A DNA stretch of 17,134 nucleotides from Monoraphidium neglectum (taxonomy: Eukaryota; Chlorophyta; Chlorophyceae; Sphaeropleales; Selenastraceae): contig NW_014012642.1 in the NCBI RefSeq assembly GCF_000611645.1, positions 1 through 17,134 of the forward strand, written 5' to 3'. The notes under the pieces are model-generated. The model saw only the letters and a list, made by a program, of their open reading frames with translations. It was not told the origin of the DNA and did not search any database. The translations under genes and the position numbers were made by a program. Shown piece after piece: positions 1 through 8,500 of the stretch. Within the stretch, counting starts at the first letter, position 1. The number at the start of each line of letters is the position of its first letter.

Positions 1-1242
1 GTGGCTGGCGGCGGCGACGGCGGCGACACGGACATGGCGCCGGCGCCGCCGCTCGAGCCCGCCGCGCAAGCGGCGCACGGAGTCGTGGCGGCAGGGGAGC
101 CGGGGGCAGCGGCGGCGAGCGCGGCGGCGGCGGGCGGCGCGGCGGCGGCGGGCGCGGCGCTGCCCAGTGCAGAGGTGGAGGACGCGGTGCGGCGGCAGCA
201 GATTTACGACGCCGTCTGCGCGGGGCGGCTGGAGGAGGCGCTGCAGCAGGTCGGCTGGTATTGTTTCCCTGGGAGTGTTTGCAGCATTTTATTTTCAGGG
301 TTTGAGGACGTTTCATCGGGCTGCGCATGCGAGCGCGTTTGTGGGCCTGCGGTGTCGCCTGGGCGTCAATGCCGGCGCACACCCTTTCACAGGTGCGGCT
401 CCACGAGCGCAGGGATGTATCAACACCACCAACACCAAAAGGAAGTTCAGCATCACCTCCGTACCACCTCCCAACCACCATTCACAGCCCCCAGACCCTG
501 ACCCACCCCCAAAACCTCAACACCGCACCCATCACCCCACCCCGCCCCCAGGTCGACCAACACTACGGACTGCCCGCCCTCGACGCCTCCCCCGGACTGT
601 CCTTCCGCCTGAAAGTCCAGCGATTCTTGGAGCTCGTCCGTGCCCGCGCGCCGCCGCAGTCCATTCTCGAGTACGGGCGCGCGCAGCTGGCACCCGCCGC
701 GGCGGGGCCGGAAGACGAGGAGTTGCTGAGCGACGCCGTGTCCCTTCTGGCGTATGCGGAGCCCGAGGCCAGCCCCTGTGGCACGCTGCTCTTGGTGAGT
801 GCCCGCCCCCCTTGTCCCTGCCTCCGTCCAGCGCACGCCTGCGCGCCGGCCCCGCGAGCGTGTGCCTGTGAGGTTCGCCGCGCACGCGCGCGGCACGCTC
901 CTGAATTGACCAGCGCGCCGCTGCCCGCCCAGGCCTGGTTGCCATTGCCGCAGCCCCTGGCCGGGCTCCCCCGCCTGCCGCCCCTTTCCTGATCCCCAAT
1001 TCGCAAATCCCCGCCCACCAAACCCTTGGACAAAACATCTCATCCGCTACCGCCAGCCGGGCGCGAGGGCGGAGCTGGGGGATCGTCTGAACGGCGCCCT
1101 GCTGGCGGCGCGCGGCCGCCCGCTCGCGCCCGCGCTGGAGCGGCTGTACAGGCAGGCCGCCGTCACCCTAGATGAGCTACGGCGCGCCCACGAGCCGCGG
1201 GCGCTGGTGCTCGACCTGCACACCGCGTGCATGGGGAGGTGA
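1..1242 (+). CDS. GID8: GID8-like CTLH/CRA protein, 5'-partial
   Basis: Exons read as 1-249, 552-794 and 1057-1242 (TGA), all joined in phase 0; introns 250-551 and 795-1056 have GT-AG ends. The product matches the CTLH-CRA part of GID8/TWA1, a scaffold subunit of the CTLH/GID E3 ubiquitin ligase that binds RanBPM-type partners. Visible blocks are QQIYDAVCAGRLEEALQQV (CTLH start), LKVQRFLELVRA, ILEYGRAQLAP, then SLLAYAEPEASPCGTLL (CRA) and a final helix pair ending ERLYRQAAVTLDELRRA, each in the order seen in GID8. The N-terminal LisH motif of the family is not in the window, and residues 1-55 are low-complexity Ala/Gly. An in-frame ATG lies at 34, but the real start is probably upstream. The match rests on remembered family pattern, good over the full CRA region. 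Confidence 0.8.
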
Positions 1243-1761
1243 CGCACAAGGCTGAAGCGGCGCCGGCGCGCGGTGGGGGCTCTTGGGTGCTGCTACTGCA
1301 AGGCGGCTCCTACGCCCGATGTGCGTTCACCCCTGCTGCCGCGTGGGCGCTCCGCTTGTAGTCCTGGTGACACTGCAGTCACACGCGGCGTGCACCCGGC
1401 GGGGCACATGCCTGCAGCCGTTCGAGGGAACGCGGCCGGTCCATGAAAAGGGTGCGGGCCTGCCGAGCGCGTGGTGCTTGAACAGCCAGGGGCCCAGCAG
1501 TGCGGGCGTTTTTCTGCTTGTTGGGGCTGCAAAAGCGCTCATTTTGCAGATTTTGCGTCCGTTCTTTGCGCTTGTCACATTCTTGGCGGTTGCGCCGCCG
1601 CAGCAGCGCAGCTGTAACCGTTGCAAATGCATTGGAATTGGGACTACGCAAAGACGGTCTCAGGTGCGAGAGCCAGCACATGTGAATAACAATGTGAAGT
1701 ATGGAAGGCCTCTCAAGGCTCTCGGGGTGTCATCACACTCTGGACCACCCCTCCCCTCGTG
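1243..1761. other. Convergent intergenic region / 3' UTRs
   Basis: The two flanking genes end towards each other here. Apart from the TGTAA at 1613 I see no gene. Short open frames in this stretch lack family resemblance. Confidence 0.6.
1613..1617 (+). terminator. Candidate poly(A) signal TGTAA for the GID8-like gene
   Basis: TGTAA, the usual chlorophyte polyadenylation signal, lies 371 nt after the stop codon at 1242. It is the only copy on the plus strand that I noticed between the two convergent genes. No TGTAA was seen on the minus strand between 1243 and 1761, so the end of the opposing transcript is unclear. Confidence 0.35.
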
Positions 1762-2649
1762 TCAACCCTTTGCCGCTCCGGACCCGCTGCCGCCCCCCAC
1801 AGCCCCGCCGCTGCTGCCGCCGCCGAAGCTCCCAAGCACCAACTTGTACGCCGCCGCGCCCCCGCCCCCCAGCCCACCAACCAGCCCGCTGATCCCGCTC
1901 GACACCGCCGCGGCGCTCGCGCCGACGCTCGCCGCGAGCCCGCTCGGCGCCGCAGGCGCCGCCGCTGGCGCAGTCCCCGCCGCCGGCGCCGCGGCCTGTG
2001 TGATCGCGGCAACTCTCCGCTCCAGCGACTTCGCGGCCGCCTCCAACTCCGCCACGTCAGCCTCTAGGCCGGCCACCCGCGCCAAGACCTCCGGCGCCAG
2101 CGCCAGCGCCGCCGCGGCGTCGCCTTGTCTGGCGGAGAGGTCAGACGCGAAGCGCGAGAGGGCCGCGGCGATGTCCGCGGCACGGCCGTACTCGTCGGCG
2201 GCCGCGTCGTCGCAGCCGGCGAGCAGATCCATGTCGCAGTTCGCGGCCCGCATCCGTGCGTCCAAGGCGGCCGCAACCTCGGAAACCGCGTCCGAGGATA
2301 AGGACGCCAGCTGCTCCTCGTGCTGCTGCTGCCGCCGCTGGCGTGCCATGAATGAGAAGGGGACGGCCGATGCCGCGCTCGCCGCTTTGCTCGCGGGCGC
2401 CGCCGGACCGGCGGCCGCGGCGGTGGCGCCGCCGCTGCGAGCAGAGGCGGCTGTCGGGCTTGCCGCGCCGCTGCCTCGCGGCGTGTCTTGGGCCCCGGGC
2501 GCGGCAATGAGGGGTGCGTGCAGCTGCGGCTGGGCTTTGTTGGGGCTGGTGCTTGGCGAGGCACTGATCTCACTCACACCAGCGTCGCCCCTGCTGGGAT
2601 GGGCAGCTAAGCTGGAAGCCTGCAGGTCTTGTGCAATCGCCGTCCCCTG

Positions 2650-2686
<37 letters not shown>

Positions 2687-4507
2687 TGCGGTGCAGCTGT
2701 CACGTCATCTTCTGACGGCTCCTGCTGCCCCGTCCCAGCCTCGTCTGCATCATCCCCTGTGCCTGCATCCGCCGCCGGCGCCGCCGCCGCCCCTCGAATG
2801 TCGCCGCCGCCGTCGCCGCCACCCCCGAGGCCGTGAGCAATGAAATGCTGCAGCAGCTCGGCCACAGTCCCCGGGCGCTCGTCCCCGGACCGCAGCTGCG
2901 CCTCTGACGCTGCAGACTCCTCCGACGACAGCCGGCCGTTGGCGGTGAGGGTGGGCCATATCTTCTCCAAAGCCATGGGGCCGCCGAACTCGACTGGCGG
3001 CGCAAGGAAAAGGAGAGCACATTTAGTACACGTATGGGATGTATGGTATATACAGAGAGTGCGGAGGGGCGCTTCGTCAAGGGGAAGGGAGCGGGCGAGC
3101 TGAGCCGTGACTGCGGGTTTCACATTACTGATGTTGAAAGTGGCGGGTCCCGACTCTCGCACCCCACACCAGCACCAGCAAGGGCGGCATTGCGGCAAAC
3201 GCGTTGCCACACCCATCCAAAGCTGACAGGGGCCGTCAACCGCCCGGGCGCGCGCGACAAGCGGCGGCTTGGGGCGGTTATAGATGACTCACTGTGGAAC
3301 TGGAAGGCGATCAGTCGGTCCCCCAGGGCCCACAACTCGTACGCGGCGCTGCCCGACGATGCCAGCGCCACGGCGCCCGGCGGCAGCTCTAAGATCTGAT
3401 CCCCGTGGGACTCCAAGACCCTGAAGCATGCGCCGCAGGCGGACGCGTTCGCCGCCAACTGCGGCCCGCTGCCTCCATCCCCAGCCGATGCGAGGCCGAC
3501 GCCGCCCGTGCTTCCCGCCTCGACCTCCTCCTGTTGCCGCTCCTGCTGCTGCTGCTGCTGGTGGTCCGCCTTTTGCTGCTGGTCCAGCGCACGCATCACG
3601 ATGCGCTCAAACTCCGGCAGCCGCGCCAGCTGGCGCGTTGGCGCGACCCTCTCCACGCCGAGCACGAAGCGGCCGGATGGGTTGCGGCCGACGCGGCCGC
3701 CGAGCGCCTCCGCCAGTACCTGATTGGGGGCCGCAAGGCGCCTTGGATGCAATATGCTGGGGCTGCCCCTTTGATGCAGGCGTGCGGGGCGTGCCATGTC
3801 AGGCGTGCTGCACATGCATAGGTGGGGGCCCCAACGAGTGGGCGCTGCGCAGCGGCACACGTGGTCAAACGCAGCGCAAAGACAGTCAAACGCGACGTGC
3901 CGGCGCGACGGCCACGCGAGGCACCCCCATCTGTCGCCGCTGCGGCCGCGGCTCTGCTGCTTGCAGCCCACCTGGCAGCCGAAGCAGCAGCCAATAATCT
4001 TGGCCCCGCGTTCTACATACTGCGGCACGAGCGCCTTGAGCTGCCGGATCCATTCATGATCCTCGTAAGCGCTGTAGTGGCTGCCGCCAACTACCAAAGC
4101 GTCGAAATCGGCGGCGGCTGCGGCGGGAGTGGGGAATTCGCTCTGGGTGCAGCGGAAGACGACAAACTCGTCACCCGGGCGCTCCAGCGTGCGGCGCCAG
4201 AGCTGCGGGGTTGTGGGCGCGGTGGCGGCGGGGGCGCATGTCGCCAGCAAAGTGTGCTGGAGGCTGGCGCGAGAAATCAGTGGTATCTTACATCAATCGG
4301 TCACCTGCATGTTGAGTTTTCAGCGCTTGACGGTATCAAGGGGCCGGGCTGCTGCGCGGCAGCGGCGAGCGCATCAGCTCTCATGCGTGGCTGGACCGTG
4401 TGCGGCTTGGCCCACGCAGCGTCCCGCAGCTGCCCCACCTCCAGCGTCATATCCTTCCACTTCTCTGCATCTTCACATTCCAGAACCGCGATGCGCCGTG
4501 GCTTCAT
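1762..4507 (-). CDS. Class I glutamine amidotransferase-like / BLOS2-like fusion protein
   Basis: Exons (5' to 3' on the minus strand) 4507-4439, 4256-3972, 3719-3293 and 2993-1762 give 670 residues. Introns 4438-4257, 3971-3720 and 3292-2994 are GT-AG and all phases agree. Residues 1 to about 320 are a class I amidotransferase-like domain: start MKPRRIAVLECED, VVGGSHYSAYEDHEWI, nucleophile motif IIGCCFGCQ (Cys114) and FQFH-I-E (His260, Glu262), so the Cys-His-Glu triad is kept. The domain ends with ALEKIWPTLTANGRL and a last helix AELLQHFIAHGL. A Gly/Ala/Gln-rich linker follows (12 Gln at about 363-374). Residues about 485-590 then match BLOC-1 subunit 2: NCDMDLL, DEYGRAADIAAALSRFA and a heptad-like tail LEADVAELEAAAKSLERR. 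The last exon is open without a stop from the amidotransferase end through the BLOS2-like part. Homologous amidotransferases act on small amides or glutamyl conjugates; BLOS2 acts in endosomal sorting. The substrate here is unknown. Confidence 0.7.
2653..2688 (-). repeat. CAG/CAA (poly-Gln) trinucleotide run
   Basis: Twelve consecutive Gln codons (eleven CAG, one CAA) in the linker between the amidotransferase and BLOS2-like parts. A second, shorter Gln run lies in exon 3 around 3543-3560, inside an insertion of the amidotransferase domain. Both are probably length-variable, disordered spacers. Confidence 0.85.
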
Positions 4508-5019
4508 GGCGATCGGACCGAAGGCAGCAATCTGAACGCAACTTTTTCACTTGCTGCATGTGCATATTAAGCGAGTGCGATCTGCATCGGGATCCGCTTC
4601 GACCCCGTGATGGCTCGGCAGGTCAACGTTGCAGCAAGTCACTTGAAGTTACATTCCGGTAACGCTATGTCAGCACAGAGACAGTGCGACCACTGCTGGT
4701 GCTGTTATCTTACGCTGCATACCCCAGCGTCAGCTTTGTTGTATGTGGTGGGTAATCGCGACAAACCGAAGCGGGGTGGTTGACCAACAAGACCGTTCTC
4801 ATGCGTTGGGTTTCTATTTAAGCTCAACGCTTGTCTCCAGCTGCATGCAGATGTGTACGGGCTCGCCTCGATTTTTGACGGTAGACATTCGCCCTAGACA
4901 CAAGCCAGGCGTGCAGCACATGTAAGAAATGCGCCTGCCAATTCTGTCATTGCAATTGGATCACGGGGGAAGGAAGGCTGCACTATCAGGAAACACATGC
5001 TGTTGCCGCCGCCGCCGCC
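4508..5019. other. Intergenic region between two minus-strand genes
   Basis: This holds the 3' UTR of the TVP38-like gene and the promoter/5' UTR of the amidotransferase fusion gene. Open frames here show no family resemblance. The only landmark is a minus-strand TGTAA near 4650. Confidence 0.6.
4649..4653 (-). terminator. Candidate poly(A) signal TGTAA for the TVP38-like gene
   Basis: TTACA on the plus strand reads TGTAA on the minus strand, 367 nt after the TGA of the TVP38/TMEM64-like gene and about 140 nt before the start codon of the next gene. That is a sensible place for the transcript to end. Confidence 0.35.
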
Positions 5020-6701
5020 TCACTCTGCCGCCCCCTCCTCCTCCGTGCCGCTCTCCTGCAGCGCCTTGCTCGCCGCCTGGGATATCACCCGCGTCACCAG
5101 CACCGTCGCAACCGCCCCGACCGCGTACAGCACCCACTTGGCGCCGCCCCCGCCACCCGCCGCCGCCTCGCCGGCCTCCTTGCCAGCCGACCCCAAAAAC
5201 ACATACGCAAAGGTCCCTGGCAGCATGCCCAGCCATGAAGCTCCGACGTAAGGCAGGAGCCCGATCCGCGTCACCCCAAGAAAGTAGTTGAGCCTGCACC
5301 GGGGTCGCAGGTTTGGGACGAGGGGCTCAGAAAGCAGGTGGGTTGGTGCCATGCCACTGATACGAGGGGCAGAACCTCAGCCAGGCATGGAGTAAAAGGC
5401 AGGCGAGAGACAGCAGCCCCAAATTGGACTATCACCAACAAACGCACGCGTCCAAAAGCTGCCCGTGTGCACACCTGAGGGATCAAAACCCTCTCCACCC
5501 CACCCACCCCCCACACGCCAAGAAAAGCGGTACCCACAGGTTGAATGGGAACAGGGGGCTCAGCCGCAGCAGCAGCACAATTTTCGCGCCCTCCCTGCCG
5601 ATGGCGCCGTCCACAGCGCCGAATTTTGGGTACTCCCGCAGCTTGCCCTCCGCGAACGGCCGCGCCAGGTAGCGGCTTATGAGGAACGCGAGCGTCGCGC
5701 CGGTGGTGGAGGCGACAGACACCAGAGCGGTCCCCGCGAGGGGGCCTGCGCGGCCAAAGGGGGGCACCCGAGGGGTGGGAGGGGTGGAGGGTGGAGGGTC
5801 GGCGGAGGGTGCCGGTGAGGGTGGGTCTGCTGCGCCTGCGGCGTGACCGGCAAACCCACAGCGGCGTAGGCGGGGCAGGTGAGTGAGCGTCCATGAGGGG
5901 GGCCACCCTTTTAAGAACTTGGGTGCTGATGAGCCTGCTTGCGCCCATCTTAGCTCATTTCCATGAGCGCTAGCTCAAGCTCATTAAATCTATTGTTTTG
6001 CTGGCAGCGCCATGCAGTTGACTTTCCGCACCGAAAAGGTAGCCCGCGCCAAGTGTCAGCAGCGACGCCGGGAAAAGCAGCACGGTGGCGCCCGCATAGG
6101 CCCCAATGAAGATCAGGGGTCCCAAGTAACCGGATCTCGAGATCAGGTCCTCCAGATCCTGAGGAGAAGATGAGAGGACACGCGTCAACGGCCGTGCCAA
6201 GCGGCGCTGTCGCCGCCTGAGGCTGGGAGGGACCGGCGGTCAACCTCAAGCGATGCACAGCAGTTTGCTGCTGCCCAGACTTTGTAGTGACGAATGCAAG
6301 CTCCGACTCCTAATTCGAGTCACCTTGACGGCAGCCTGCACATCAAATCCAGTGGCCTTGAGCGTGACCAAGAGGAGCACCGCCGCGCCGACAAGGCCCA
6401 CCCCAACGGCCGCTTTGCTAGCGCCGCCGCCGCCGCCACCGCCGCCGTCGCCGCCGCCCCCGCTGCTGCCGGCTGCGCCGCGGCTGCTAGGCGCGGCTGT
6501 GGCCGCCGGCGCGCCTTCGGTGTCGCTACTGGCGCGTGCCAACAGCCGCTCGCGGCTTGGTGAGTCCGGCCCTGCTGTCAAATGTATTGGCCGCGTCCAG
6601 GGCAATGCCACACCGTCACCTCACTCGGGCACAGCACCTTTTATAGATGAATGGGATCTCCGCCTTGCACGTCCACTCAGGGCAAGAAAGCATGACAACA
6701 T
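5020..6701 (-). CDS. TVP38/TMEM64 family (VTT/SNARE-associated) membrane protein
   Basis: Exons 6701-6638, 6571-6324, 6158-6032, 5745-5538 and 5293-5020 (TGA) give 306 residues with all phases consistent. The VTT domain runs from about residue 105 to 245: YLGPLIFIGAYAGATVLLFP, TLGAGYLFGPLAGTALVSVA, LAFLISRYLARPF, then the family signature RLSPLFPFNLLNYFLG and SWLGMLPGTFAYVFLG. The FNLLNY join across intron 4 fixes that splice site. A Gly-rich linker and a hydrophobic helix (KAAVGVGLVGAAVLLLVTL) precede the domain, and another helix lies near the C-terminus (KWVLYAVGAVATVLVTRV). The family includes DedA-type transporters and scramblases of Golgi, ER or plastid. Exon 1 (MLSCFLALSGRARRRSHS) looks like a targeting leader, but this first exon and its 66-nt intron are the least certain part; without it the next exon has no ATG. 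Cell location is therefore open. Confidence 0.82.
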
Positions 6702-8500
6702 AGCATGACACAAATATCAGCCCCGCACACCTGGCTCTAGCCGCTGGGCTTGTTTCCCCATTGGCGCGGCGGTGGCACGCTGGCGCCGCTGCTCCTGCTG
6801 CACCTGTACCGGTATACGTGCACTGACAGCGAGCGCTCGCGTGAGTGGCGCTGCAGTACTGAGGCGTCCTAGAAATTTAATGTGGTATGATGACGGCCTC
6901 GAGATGCTAAAACGAGCTGCTCCGCGATCTGACACGCGACTGAGATTCATTCCGAGCGATGTGGACGTTCGAGAGGAGAGCCGTTTTGATGGTTCCTGTC
7001 GATGGTCGTCGGACCTGTACCGGTATGTGCTCACTGCATTGCGAGCACGCCACTGGGCTAGATGGCGTCACAGCAGGGCGCGAGTTCAGGCGACCGGCCA
7101 TGCCGATCAGGTGTGCATCGGTAGGCCTAGCACCTAGCTCGGCTCTGTGTTGCATTTCAAAGTTTTGATTTGGACCTTTGTAATATTATTACACAAACAC
7201 CACCGCAAATGGAGTAGGCGCCCCCTGAAAAAGCGGCTGCGGTCAACACACATTTGACTGAGTGTGGTGCGAGACTTCCTGGTGCACCAAAACACGGTCA
7301 AGCCCGTTGCCATGGCCATCTCTGCCAAACAAGTCAAACCCTTGAAAAGCTTGCAACAATTGTCGCAGGACTTACCACTGCCACCAAGGTTCGCTCGCAG
7401 ACAGGAAGGTACAGTAGCTTCACGTCTCTGATCACCGAGTGTCTGCTCCACCCTTTCAACCCTTACTTGCTGAACCCTTGCAGGTGTTGGAGTAACCAAT
7501 TCCCATCAAAATCAGCAGCAGCCTGTTGCAATTCATATGCGGCCTGCTGCCTGGTGTGTGGCGGAAGGGGCATAAGCAGCCGTGTGCTTGTTACAATTAG
7601 TCGAATCGCACGGCAGCCAGCAACGGTGCACATGCAAAGGCATACACATGCAAAGGCATACCCATAGCCGTAACAAATCAGGTTAAATTGCATCAGTGCT
7701 CAATTTGAATCAAAAGTACAGCACGGATTGTACCGTAAAAAGGGCAACACACATGCACACACACACTCTTACATGCCAACACACGCACACGCACACAGTC
7801 AGGCATATGCGCACGCTAACAGTTAGCCCAGCAACTCTGGCTGTGCGACAATGTTGATTAAATGAGTGGGAACAACAGACAGGTATGCAGTTTGACGGGG
7901 CATACCTGATCTGCAATGATGACTCGTGAAGGCTACTGATTGGCTTGTCTTGTTGTGGGTGTGGCGGCCACGCAGCGCACAAGTCTGGCGCCCAACTTGA
8001 ATCACTCTCGTACTGTGCTGTGACAGATAACTTGGAGCCAAGACTCATCCGTTTGATCTTGCTGTGATCTCAAATCATGCGCACGTCTTGTTCTTGTGAG
8101 TAGCTCGTTCATTGACCCCCAGGGCCGCTATACTCGCCCAGGCTCCGGCTGCTGGCTCAGAACACCATGCGGCTGCCAATCAGCGGCTGCCCGTCGGCCG
8201 AGCTGGGGCGGATGCCGAGGACTTGGAACTGACAGCCCGAAAGTGCTCCTCACTGCCCTCTGCCTCCGTCTTTGACTCAACGAGCATCGATGTCTGCATG
8301 AATGGAGGATGAGGAAGGCGGCTCAGCAGTAGGGTTATCTTGGGTGAATGTTGGCCACCTGCATTTCAGGATGAAGACGCCACAAGCGCCTTTGGGCGTA
8401 CAGCTGACGAACCGCGCACGCCAGCGCGCGGCTGCATACCCCCTTGTGGACCATAAACGCAACACAATCGTCCGCAACGAAGCCGCGTGTGTTTCAAACT
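6702..8500. other. 1.8-kb intergenic region, no recognisable gene
   Basis: This lies between the 5' end of the TVP38-like gene and the 3' end of the transporter gene, both on the minus strand. Open frames on both strands lack domain resemblance, and no tRNA or rRNA was recognised. It holds two TACCGGTA palindromes (6807, 7018), a 16-bp tandem duplication (7630-7661) and a CA-rich stretch (about 7745-7800). Minus-strand TGTAA motifs at 7591 and 7769 could end the transporter transcript but would imply a 3' UTR of over 700 nt. Confidence 0.55.
7630..7661. repeat. 16-bp exact tandem duplication
   Basis: The unit ACATGCAAAGGCATAC occurs twice head to tail. It is intergenic and no function is evident. 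Confidence 0.85.

Noticed and set aside
1283..2836. 517-residue plus-strand open frame
   Set aside because: It is the antisense shadow of the last exon of the amidotransferase/BLOS2-like gene. Its Ala/Ser/Pro/Cys-rich content simply mirrors GC-rich codons and the CAG run (poly-Cys).
1762..2976. A separate gene starting at the ATG at 2976 (MALEKIW)
   Set aside because: ALEKIWPTLTANGRL is the C-terminal part of the amidotransferase, and a good AG acceptor at 2994-2995 joins it in phase to the catalytic FQFH exon. The ATG is therefore more likely internal.
3405..3997. Plus-strand frames of 138 and 189 residues
   Set aside because: They lie antisense to exons 2-3 and intron 2 of the amidotransferase gene and show no domain features.
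6246..6611. A start of the TVP38-like protein at 6611
   Set aside because: The codon there is GTG, not ATG, and an in-frame stop lies just upstream; a spliced leader exon explains the start better.
7134..7499. 121-residue minus-strand frame in the large intergenic region
   Set aside because: No motif, no splice partners, and cysteine-rich composition without a zinc-finger pattern.
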